Source of the DNA: Cucumis sativus
Taxonomy: Eukaryota > Streptophyta > Magnoliopsida > Cucurbitales > Cucurbitaceae
Assembly: GCF_000004075.3 (NCBI RefSeq)
Contig: NC_026659.2
Span: 13,957,473-14,021,472 of the forward strand
Direction of reading: 5' to 3'
Length of the DNA stretch: 64,000 nt
Every line of letters starts with the position of its first letter. Position 1 is the stretch's first letter. The translations under genes and the position numbers were made by a program. The notes under the pieces are model-generated. The model made no database searches. It was given only the letters and a program-made list of their open reading frames with translations, and was not told the DNA's origin. Below are positions 47,504-57,800 of this stretch, one piece after another.

Positions 47504-50500
47504 CTTCTTTAAAGCAACGGATGCTCATGTTAAAATTAAAACAATACCAAGTCGTAAGGTTTTTAGGGTTTATGGGCATAGATGCCTAAAACGAGCCGCT
47601 TTGATTTTATTCGAATCGAACCGGCGGTTCAGTTTTTATGCATTTTTCAATATCCCAATTAAATTTTAATCTCCCCCACACAATAAAAAAATAAAATATA
47701 TATATATATATATAAGCTTTAGAATCCACTTTTTTTTATTATTATTAGAGAAGAATTGTCTACTAGTATTTTTTTAAATATTTCACGTTTTGCATATGTT
47801 ATTTGGGTATATGAATTAATTTGAATACATTGTAATTCATGCCTCATTTGTTTTAAATTAGTATATTTTAAAATCCATGATAAATTAACAAATTAACGAA
47901 ACACAATGTATTTACCTCGGTTGGTTGTACCTATAATGAAATAGAAAGTTAAATTCGCCATACCCATAAATTTGTTCTCTAATTTTAAATTTTAAAATCT
48001 CGATTAAATATAGTATCTATTTTGATTTGGTTGAATTTTGAGTATATCTACTTTTATTAAATCTTTAATAATTCCAACTTCCATGCTTACCATTAAGGTG
48101 AGAATTAAAAGAATGGTTATGTTTATTAAGTTGAAAATTGGATTTAATACCTTTTATTACATTTTTTTATAAATTAACATTTTAAAATAATATTATTTTA
48201 ATTGATAAAAATATGTATTAAAATCATGCCACATCATAGGAACGATTTCCACACTCACGTAGCGTCACATTAAATACCTTTTTAAAACGTTTTGAAGAGA
48301 TAAATGGGGGCAATTTTGAAATTATATGATATATAATAAAACTTTGGACTAATTGGTCCAATTTTTTTTCATCTAACCCACTTTTAATATAAAGATTGGT
48401 ATAATTAATTGTTTTAAAACTTTTTATTTATATATATACATATACTGGTATACGCCTCGTCTTTATATAATATTTATAAAAAACTATTTAATATCTTTAT
48501 ATAATATTTAAAAAGAAAACTATTTAATATTTAATACTTGTAGGAAGTTTAGTGACAATTGTGTTGGTCAACCCTCTATTTTTATTTTTTCTCTTCCAAG
48601 TCCTCTGCCAATAAATTTTATAGATTCGCTATCGGTTACAAAAGTACGTAATTATGATTATTAATTAGCACCAAAAGTAAGTTATTATAGTTTGATTATA
48701 ATAACATGTGTTTGATGTATAAACAGTTTTAGTTTGATGACAAAATAATAAACTATAGTAAAGAATAAAATGTTGGTAAATATAAAAATTAAAGCAAATA
48801 AATATTATAATAATTAGGAGACTTGAAAAAACGTTTATAATAACTAATTTAGAATTTTTAAATAGTATTTATTATAGCAATACGTGATAATTATAATTTT
48901 AAATAGCGTTTTTCTCAAACCACGGGAGATCTTATTTTAATACGGAAAAACATATTTTATTACTCATATATTTTAAATTAATTTTTTAAAATAAAAATAT
49001 TAATATTATTGCACACTATAATTGACTTGTTTAAAATAATTATGATGATGAAACTACATCCATAATGTTAAATAAATAAAGAAAACAAAAACTATATAGG
49101 TTTTAAGTGAATTTTGATTAAAAGTACTTGTACCCAATTAAATTTATTTTTACACTAATAGAACAACTTAAAACTATACATATCAATTTCTTTTTCTCAT
49201 CATTTAAATCCTCTAAATCTAACACGAAATTATATAAATTATGAACTATAAATAAGATATCTTATTTTACTACCTTAAAATGAGTTTTAAAAAAAATTAT
49301 TTTTGACTTCTTTACGTATCAACAAATTCTAAATTTATAACATTACATCATGTATTAATGTCATTTTTTTAACAAAAAAATGTGAAGGAAAGAAAACCTT
49401 CACCATTTTCATATCCTCTCGAGTTGTTTGTAATAAATAATTATTTAATTTATCTTTTTAATATAAGGAATACCAAAAGTATTTTTTTAACTTGAATAGT
49501 TTTTTATTCAATTATATTTTATTATAGGATCTCAAAAGTTTTAGAATATTAACTTTTTCAAGTTTTTTTTTATCAATAGTGTAAAAAGAAGTTTGCTCCA
49601 TCATTTTTTCACCAACACATTTATCAAATATTTCTTATTCTTTTACTTCATTCTTCTGTGTAGCACATCAAATTGATTACATTTTAATTGGATAGAAACT
49701 CTACTATTTGTAAAGTTTTACAACTATACTCAACGTCTAACATCACCAAATCATGTCATCCAATTAGAAAGAATCATTATACAATGTATAGTGAAATTTT
49801 TAATTGATCCCATAAGACATTACGTTACTTAAACTGCACATTTATGTAGCTTCAAGTTGTAGCAACAGTTGAATTGTAATATTTGTAACTCAATGTGTTT
49901 TTACCTTGAAAAATGCATTTGAGATCTCAAAACACCGATAAAAAAATGTTTTTATATTATCATAAATCTCAGATGTTTTATGTAAATTTTGTTTTCATTA
50001 TTGTTGTTGTTTGATTGATGTATGAAAAATTTTAAAATTTTATTTGTTACCTTTTTTTATTCTAATAATTAATAAAAATATGTTTTTTCTCTTTCTAAAC
50101 ATACAAAATAAATATTGATTTTCTTATTTTATATCAATGAGAAAAAATAGCACAAACTAAATTATCAATCAAAGTGAGAAGTTATATATAAAGCTAAAGT
50201 TATTGATAAACTACTTGCTATTCATTTAAAATTACATTAATTATTTTTAAGAAAATGTTAATTTAATCACTATATTCTCTCTTTGTAACTACAATTTAAA
50301 CCTGTATTTGATTTGAGATTTTCATTATACCCATTTACATTAATTTCAATAGTCAAATCAATGTTAATAACTAAATTTAAGTGATCATAAATTGAGGATA
50401 TTACAAATTTGTATTTAATTCAGTGAAGGTTTAATTCAAATAGTTTCACTACTTTCACTTAATTTGAAATAGAAATGTAACTCAATTATAATCAAAGATT

Positions 50501-51913
50501 TACACTCTTTAATAAACACATCTTATATGATTTTCCATAACTAAAGTATAAGCATCTCTGTTGATGTATGAAAATTCTAAAATTCTAAACATGTTATTCT
50601 ATTCTTATAATAAATTCACTTTTCTTTTAAAATGTTTTTAAAATGTTGACATGTGATTCGCCTCGTGATTATATATTAACAACTAATTAAAACTAACCAA
50701 CACTCAACTAATCGATATTAAGAAGTCAATATCATAACTTAAACGTACAATACATTTTCAAATAACGAAAAATTTATACTTCTTATTTAGCTTAACAGTG
50801 TGCTGAGTAAAAACTAGTTCAAAACAAGTTGATTTATTTAGTTTATTATAACATGTATATCTAAAATACATCATACTTATTTGATAATATTTTTGTTTCG
50901 ATTTCTTGTTTCTTTCGTCATAGTGCTTAATAACTAATTTTCTTTCTGGTTTTTTTTTTAAAAAAGAAAGTTATAAGATAAGAGTATTTCTTATTTCTCC
51001 TTTTCAGCTTAATTGATGTTTTTAAAGTTTACGTATAATTTATTATATAATATAAAAAGGGGTTATTGCAAAAATAGCAAAACCTTTTTTAAGATAATAT
51101 GTTTTACGTTACAAAATTTTTAAAATTGCAAAAGTAGCAAATTTAAAAATCGATAATCTTATTATTGTTTAATAGTTTTATGATTGGCTCGTATCATTAA
51201 TTTTGTCATATTTATAATATGTAAAAGAAAAAAACTATTTTTTAAAAAAATATTTTTATCATTGCAATAATAGTACAAAATACACCTTCAAACCCATGAA
51301 GGAGAAGACAAGAGGAAATGCCACTAAAGCAAGCCGCCACCTATTTTAGATTTTATTTAGACCCATTTTGTAGGAACATTTTTTAAAATCGAAAAAAGGG
51401 AAACAAAATAGTTATTACATTTATTGAAAAAAAATGAGAAACAAAAAACAACAAATGTGAATATTACCAAATCAATGAAAATTTATTTGGAGTAGAGGAC
51501 ATTATTGTGTAAAAGTAATTGGAAGAACAGACAACCTTGATATTATTTAATATATAGTAATATAATACATCAAAATTAATATTAAAATATAAAAACTGGA
51601 AATATGAGTGAGGATAGAACCGTAACCCTTAATAAATCCAAATGGGTGAGTGCAAATGAATGTTAAATATGTGAGGTAACACAACTCTAATATTCACATG
51701 TGTTCATTTGATGAGAATATAGCTCATGACATAGACATACTATAACTGCTAGTGATCCCTCGTTTACCAATTGGACTTTTTCTTTCCATGCCAATTGTGC
51801 TAAAGAGATTTTTTGGGATGTAAAAGTAAGAAAAAAGATTTTGTAACCATCACTTTATTGTGATGATTTTCTCCACCCCTACATTACTCTAACTTTGACA
51901 TGCTTCAAACAAA
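47504..51913. other. long AT-rich spacer
   Basis: About 4.4 kb with no supported gene. It starts with the divergent promoter region of the PPR gene and an AT run at about 47697-47714. The remainder is very AT-rich with many homopolymer runs. Near 51060-51260 there are GCAAAAATAGCAAA-type words related to the MITE-like family noted at 5234-5462. Confidence 0.55.
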
Positions 51914-54040
51914 TCACTGAACTTCCCATTTCCTTTCTCTCGGAAACACCATTCCGGAGAAGAAACAGACGGCGGCCGTCGAAACGAATCCCACGGCTGC
52001 TCCCACACCCAGGGGCACTTTCATAAGAGACCCCAAACTTTCATCCACGTCTTCATCTTCACCAATCGCCTTCTCTTCATTTGTAGGTCCAAATTCTTCC
52101 TTACAAGCAACAGTTTGAAACCCACAGAGACCATCGTTCCCCACAAAGCACGAATTTGGAAACGTATGGAATTGTCCTGCGGAAGGAATGGGGCCCTCAA
52201 GGTGATTATAAGACACATTAAACGTTGAAAGGAAATTTAGATTTGCCAATGAAGATGGAATCCTTCCTCTTAGATTGTTGTATGATAGATCTAAAAATTC
52301 CAAAACCATTAATTTTGCTACAGTACTTGGGATTTCTCCTGTTAATTTGTTGTTGCTCAGGTCTAATACATGTAGATCTTTCAGATTCCCAAATTCCGGC
52401 CAAATGGTTCCGCTCAACTCGTTGTAACTGAGATCCACTAATGGCGGAAACCCCAAAAGTTGCTTGTATTGTCGTCCTGCTGATTGGCTCCTTCTACTGA
52501 AAAATGAGAATCCCTCGAATATTTCCCCTTTTAATGAGTTGCTGAGATTGACGAGGCTATGAAATTGGGTGAAGCTTCTGGGGATTGATCCAGAAAACGA
52601 GTTGTTAGACAAATCCAAGTAGAAGAGGTATTGCAAGTCAGCGATGGAAGACGGTATTTCTCCACTTAAAGAGTTCCATGACACGTCTAGAATCTGCAGC
52701 TTTGTGCTACTGCTCAGCCATTGCGGCATTGAACCGGTGAGTCTACAATTTGCTATTACAAACAGTCTTGTATTCTCAAATCTAAAGTTCAAATTTGTGG
52801 GCATCATCTCCCCATGGAAATTGAATGTCAGAATCAACACAGTCAAGTTCTTGCAATGTTGAAGAGCTGTCAGTGCTGCCGAGAGATTACGTATGCCATT
52901 TCGTGAAATTGAGATGTGGGAAAGTGATCTGAGATTTTTGAAGCTTTCTGGGAAATCACCATCGAGTCTGTTTTTGCCAAGATTTACAACCCGAAGTTGG
53001 CTGCAAGATGATAGACTCCCAATTTGGCCAATGAAATGATTAGATCCAAGATTCAAAGAGGCCAAACGAACCATGGCTGAACAGTTGATAACATCGATTG
53101 AACCACTGAAGGAATTATTGTCAAGACTTAGCGTTGTAATGCTTGGTGAATTGCCTAATGAAACTGGCAAAACGCCTGTGAAGTTATTCGATGATGCTGC
53201 GAATTGCTCGAGCGTCCGGAGGTTGAAGAAGACATCCGGAAGCAATCTCGAGAACTGATTGAATGAAAGATCCAAGTAGAGTAGATTTGAGAGGTTCCCA
53301 AGTTGAAAACTCAACTCCCCGGAAAACCCATTATCACTAAGGTCAAGAACTTTGAGCTTGGACATGGCAAACAGATCTTGAGGCAAATCCCCAGAGAGGA
53401 AATTGGAAGCCAGAGAGAGTTCCTCCAAGAACGAACAATTTCCAAAAGCTGGCAAAACTTTCCCATGTAATCTGTTGGAAGATAGTTTCAGTGTTTGAAT
53501 CTGTTTTGCAATATGACAGAAACCAGGGTCAACTTCTCCGATGAGTTTGTTCTTAGAAATGTCTAGAAATGTAATGGAGGGTGAAGTGATATTCAATGGC
53601 GCATATCCATAGAACTCGTTGGAACTTATGTCAACGACCTCTAAATTCTGCAAGGAGAAGAGATTAGGTGGAAAAGAATTTGTGAGAAAGTTGTCTGACA
53701 AATTAAGAGTTTTGAGCTTAACCAAATCTCCCAAAGACGGTGAAACATTTCCTCTTAATCTCTCGCCTGGAAGTTCCAAACCCACAACTCTAGAGAAGAC
53801 ATTAGAATCATTGAACTTCAAAGCTGGTGGATTGCTGCAGGTCACTCCTTTCCAACTGCAACAGTCAGAAGAAGAGCCATAATCCCAACCTTGAACTGAA
53901 GTGTGAAGGCGATCGACAAAGCTTTTTAAGGCTTTCAAATCATCAGGGTGGCATTTTGCATCAATGGAGATAAAGACTTGAGCATAAAAGAAGAAGCAAC
54001 AGCAAAGGAAGCGAAAAAAGAACAAAATTGTTATACCCAT
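51914..54040 (-). CDS. PSKR1-like LRR receptor protein lacking a kinase domain
   Basis: An intronless frame of 708 residues. A signal peptide (about 1-27, with many Phe and Cys) precedes an LRR N-cap (CHPDDLKALKSF with CCSWKGVTC). About twenty plant-type leucine-rich repeats follow. An island at about 500-534 containing RRSQSAGRQYKQLLGFPP resembles the island of phytosulfokine receptors, and it is followed by four more repeats (SGTIWPEFGNLKDLHVLDLS). A C-cap with paired cysteines and an acidic stretch lead to one membrane helix at about 675-698. The cytoplasmic tail is only about ten residues (PRERKWEVQ) and then stops. Phytosulfokine receptors are about 1000 residues with a C-terminal kinase. 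Here no kinase sequence follows the stop, so this is a receptor-like protein version. It could bind a sulfated peptide and act with a kinase co-receptor, or act as a decoy. Function is inferred. Confidence 0.9.
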   Translation of the reverse strand: MGITILFFFRFLCCCFFFYAQVFISIDAKCHPDDLKALKSFVDRLHTSVQGWDYGSSSDCCSWKGVTCSNPPALKFNDSNVFSRVVGLELPGERLRGNVSPSLGDLVKLKTLNLSDNFLTNSFPPNLFSLQNLEVVDISSNEFYGYAPLNITSPSITFLDISKNKLIGEVDPGFCHIAKQIQTLKLSSNRLHGKVLPAFGNCSFLEELSLASNFLSGDLPQDLFAMSKLKVLDLSDNGFSGELSFQLGNLSNLLYLDLSFNQFSRLLPDVFFNLRTLEQFAASSNNFTGVLPVSLGNSPSITTLSLDNNSFSGSIDVINCSAMVRLASLNLGSNHFIGQIGSLSSCSQLRVVNLGKNRLDGDFPESFKNLRSLSHISISRNGIRNLSAALTALQHCKNLTVLILTFNFHGEMMPTNLNFRFENTRLFVIANCRLTGSMPQWLSSSTKLQILDVSWNSLSGEIPSSIADLQYLFYLDLSNNSFSGSIPRSFTQFHSLVNLSNSLKGEIFEGFSFFSRRSQSAGRQYKQLLGFPPLVDLSYNELSGTIWPEFGNLKDLHVLDLSNNKLTGEIPSTVAKLMVLEFLDLSYNNLRGRIPSSLANLNFLSTFNVSYNHLEGPIPSAGQFHTFPNSCFVGNDGLCGFQTVACKEEFGPTNEEKAIGEDEDVDESLGSLMKVPLGVGAAVGFVSTAAVCFFSGMVFPRERKWEVQ

Positions 54041-55100
54041 TTACGATAAAGCTGAAAGACAAACAACTTTGTGTTGCTTGTGGATTATGGGGGAAGAATC
54101 TGGTTTTCTCCAGATAAACGGGATGGCAAAGGGGCATGGCGTGTAAAGGAGAAAAGACAGCAGGGGTGTGAAATGAAGAATTTCAAAACTCCGAGTCCAA
54201 GAGGTAAGTAAACATTTCTATTATTATAATGGACAAGTCGTGTTGTTGTTATGACTTTCAAATTCACCCTTTGAATTTGTCTATACTGCTGATAGGCATT
54301 TATTTTTATATATTAATTTTGTCTACCTGTTACTCTGCCTTCGGGGTGAAGAAAATATTATTTATTGGGTTGTTAGATGCAAACCCTTTAGTACTTTTTC
54401 CATCATGAATGTAGGGCCAATTATCAGGAGGTAAAGCATTAGCTTTCATTTAAGAAGAATGGTTTGATTTTCTAGGTCTACCATTGTTAAACTGAAAATA
54501 GATTATTTTTTTTTAGCTTAACCTCAAACCAACGGTAGAAAATATATTTAAAATTTAGTAGATTGCTAAAATTATAGAGATGACAAAGTAAAATAGAACA
54601 AGTACACAATCAAATTAAAGAGGTCATGTTTCTTTGGTTGGTAAGACAAGACTTTGAAATTACTTTATGACTTTGAAATTGAGTAAAAGTTAAATTGACT
54701 AAAGTGAATTGTTTGGTCCCAGTTGGTTCAATTTTCATAATTGAGATATAGATAACCCAAATTTTATGATCAAAATGATAAGTTTAGTCTGATCCATATT
54801 TTGAAGATAAGAACGTTAAACTTTTTATTTATGTGTTACTTTTCCATGTTTGTTTTCCTCTCGTACTCTTGTTCCCGTTCAACCAATTCAATATAATAAA
54901 GCTCTCACAGGTTAGGTTTCTTTCTCTTTTTATTTTTTGAGTTTGTGCTTCTCCACATGCTCACTAACTTGTGTTTATCTATGTGATAAAAGTGCTAACC
55001 AAAAAGTTATTCTTCATTTTTAAGACAATGTAGCAAAAGAAACTATAGAACAACATCATAAGGTATAATTGAGGAGAACCATTGACGGTAAGAGAAAAAT
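54041..55100. other. promoter side of the LRR gene and spacer
   Basis: 54041-54330 is less AT-rich and should include the LRR gene's leader and promoter. From 54300 to about 55100 the DNA is AT-rich and shows nothing that I can support as a gene. Confidence 0.5.
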
Positions 55101-55109
55101 AAAATATAA

Positions 55110-55510
55110 GAAATTATTGCTAGGTTGTGGGCCAAAGCATTGTGAGACCATCTAATGTGAGAAAAATAAACATCCACAAAACTTGTGCCAAGTCTTTTGC
55201 TTCTTCAAATAAAAAAGAAACACTCCAGTTAGATCTAATCCATTCCCATTAATTAGCTTGACCACCTTCAAACAGTCGGTCATATTCGATCTGCATGAAT
55301 TGCAATTTGGATGTAAGCATTTCAAAGAGCCCATTGCAAAGAGTGTGCATCTTAAGAACTTTTGAGTTTTTTGCAACATCCAATGTAGCGTGGCAGCTAA
55401 ACGAACTTGTTCCAAATGATTGCATATCTCCCAACCAAAACCCTTAGCATGAGAATTGGGGTTCCGAGTGACATCAAAATTCAGCTTCCATGTGTATCGC
55501 AGAGGACGGA
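55110..55510 (-). pseudogene. RNase H-like fragment of a plant non-LTR retroelement
   Basis: Minus-strand frames read WKLNFDVTRNPNSHAKGFGW near 55495, followed by HLEQVRLAATLH and, in another frame, SKLQFMQIEYDRLF. Later come KVVKLINGN and a GVFLF piece. The opening and its spacing match the RNase H-like domain found at the end of plant LINE-type polyproteins and in related stand-alone genes. At least two frameshifts separate the parts and a reverse transcriptase is absent, so it is a broken fragment. Confidence 0.65.
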
Positions 55511-56879
55511 GCCGACCATTTTGGTTCAAAATGAGAGCAAGAAGCTTAGGCCCCCCCAACACCCTTTCCACCCTCAACCATTTTCATATTTATAGGGTCA
55601 TGCAAGTATTTGTTAATGCATCGTCTTGTGGGATCAAAATCATTCACTAGCCTCTTAAACAACCACTCTTGTTCCTCACATTCCAAATTATATCCAAGAA
55701 ATGATAATGGATTTCTTAATTATCTTCTACATGAAACATCTCTCAATAGTAGTTTTAAAAAAAATATCAACAATAATCTCGATTACTCCACATCGTCTGG
55801 ATATATATGACAAAAAATATCAACAATAGTATTCAAGAAAAGTAGGCCATAAATATGGGTAGAAGATTCCAAGTACTTGCCAAAAAGGAAAAATGAAAAA
55901 AAATGGAAAAGGAATCCTTTCTTCATCATTTTCATAATCATGAGTCCAAATGACATTTCAAATCCAAAATTTGGATTGTCTAACAAATGTATAAATGATA
56001 TAAGACAATGGGTTTCACATTGAATAATAAATACACATCGTCCAACTACTGTTATGCACTTTATATGACCTACAATACTTATACCATACTACAAGATTGA
56101 TCCAAATTTTCCAAATTTTTCAAAAATATTATAGATTGACTAATATTTTACACAATTATAAAACCCAACTGACCAATTTACCCATTATTATTAATAATAA
56201 TATATTAAAATAGAAAAAGAAGAAGAAAAGTAGGTCATGATTAAGGTTTGAATTTATTAGATATCTTATGTAAATATGGTAAGTGATTAATTTTATTATG
56301 GTAATATTATAATAAAAATTATTTTTCTTTTGGTAATTTTGTTTAAAATTTCTTTCCTCCCGATCTCTCTCTCACTTTTCAATCTCTCTGTCTGTTTATT
56401 CTTTCTTTCGTTTTGCATTGTTTTTCATGTATTCTACATAATTATAGTATATATTGAATAATATGGTGTATATTTTATGAATAAAAGGTTCTAACAATTT
56501 GTTTATATATTTTATTTAAATATTCATATCTTACGTAGTAAATAATACATTATATTTAAAACAATAGTGGTTATGTGTGAAAGCTAAGTTGTTTATGTTA
56601 TAGAAACATGAATGAGAAAAAATTACGATGAGTATATGTAATATATGCTATTAAAACATTAGTTATTCTTTTGTATACGTAATGTTGAGGAAAATTGAAT
56701 ATGTTTGTGATGTAGGGACTTTGATGAAAGAATTGAAGATCTAGAGAATTGTATGAAAAATTGGTTGAATGTTAAATTGGTTTATGAATAATATATATAA
56801 AACAATACATTGTATATTTTATGAATGAAATGTTATGTTATCAATTTGTTAAACTTGTTTATGTATTTTATCTCAAATA

Positions 56880-56915
<36 letters not shown>

Positions 56916-57055
56916 ATAAATAATAAGTTGTGTTTGAAAAAAACTTTGATTAGTACATTAGATGAAAATTTATGAAAAAATATGGAAATCAAATAACTAA
57001 ATTTAAAAGTAGAATATGAATATTTCAAATCAAGTCTAATAATAAAAAGAAAAAA
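55511..57055. other. AT-rich spacer
   Basis: No gene supported. It includes an AT microsatellite at 56884-56913 and AT-rich DNA with several near-duplicate phrases around 56440-56530 and 56780-56880 (ATGTATTTTAT..AAATATTCATAT type). Confidence 0.5.
56884..56913. repeat. AT dinucleotide microsatellite
   Basis: About fourteen uninterrupted AT units. Confidence 0.95.
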
Positions 57056-57170
57056 TTAGTTCAATAAGGAAAACTTGCATCTCTTTCTGTTATGGCCAAC
57101 ACGTCTACAACGACCACATTTAACGCGTCTCTTGAACTTCGTTTTACATTCGGTGGGAGGATGTCAACTT
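57056..57170 (-). pseudogene. zinc-knuckle end of a MULE transposase
   Basis: A short minus-strand frame encodes HPPTECKTKFKRRVKCGR followed by CRRVGHNRKRCKFSLLN and a stop. C-x2-C-x4-H-x4-C in a basic setting is the zinc knuckle that closes many plant Mutator-like transposases. An in-frame stop directly precedes this piece and no transposase core is seen nearby, so only the last part of the gene remains, or it is an exon whose upstream part has decayed. Confidence 0.6.
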
Positions 57171-57381
57171 CAATTTCTATATTATTGAATATATGCTGTA
57201 GTATATATGTAACAAATCATAGAACATAAATTTATTAGGCAGTGACATATACGTAAGAAATCAAAGAAAATACTAATCGAATAGAGGAAAAAATAAAGAC
57301 TATGATATGAAACATGAAGGAAAAAAACAAACCATATGTGTTACTAAATACGTGTTATTGTATATATATATATATATAGAT

Positions 57382-57800
57382 CACTAGTACAAAAGTGGTC
57401 TACGACGACAGTTATTTACTGTCGTAAACGAAATTCGCGACAGTTATTTTCAGTCATAGAAGCTGGAGTCATGGAAAGTCCTTCAATAACAGTTTTTAAA
57501 AACTGTCGCAATAAGTTATTTTATGACATGAAATAAATGTCGTTAATCAGAATTCAACGACGTCAAATAACTGTCATATTTTATTTTATGACAACAAATA
57601 ACTATCATCATTTGTGTATTAACGACAGTTAAATAAATGTCGCGAATTCATTTATTGTGACATTTTTTAATTGTCATGAATATGTTAATCGCGACATTTT
57701 TTTTTGTATAAAAATGTCATTATTTTGCTATTGACGACATTTTTTTTTTGTCACATATAGGGTAATCGTGACAATTTATTTGATTAAACAACTGTGATCG
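57382..57800. mobile_element. CACTA-type terminus with subterminal repeats
   Basis: CACTAGTACAAAAGTGG begins this stretch, and the following 400 bases carry a dozen copies, in both directions, of a motif around GACAGTTATTT or its complement (AAATAACTGTC, AAATAAATGTCG, CGACATTTTTT). Dense inverted and direct subterminal motifs next to a CACTA end are the signature of En/Spm-type transposons. The opposite end was not found. CACTACAAGAACA at about 60127 is in the same direction and so does not pair with it. The element is probably truncated or much rearranged. Confidence 0.6.
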
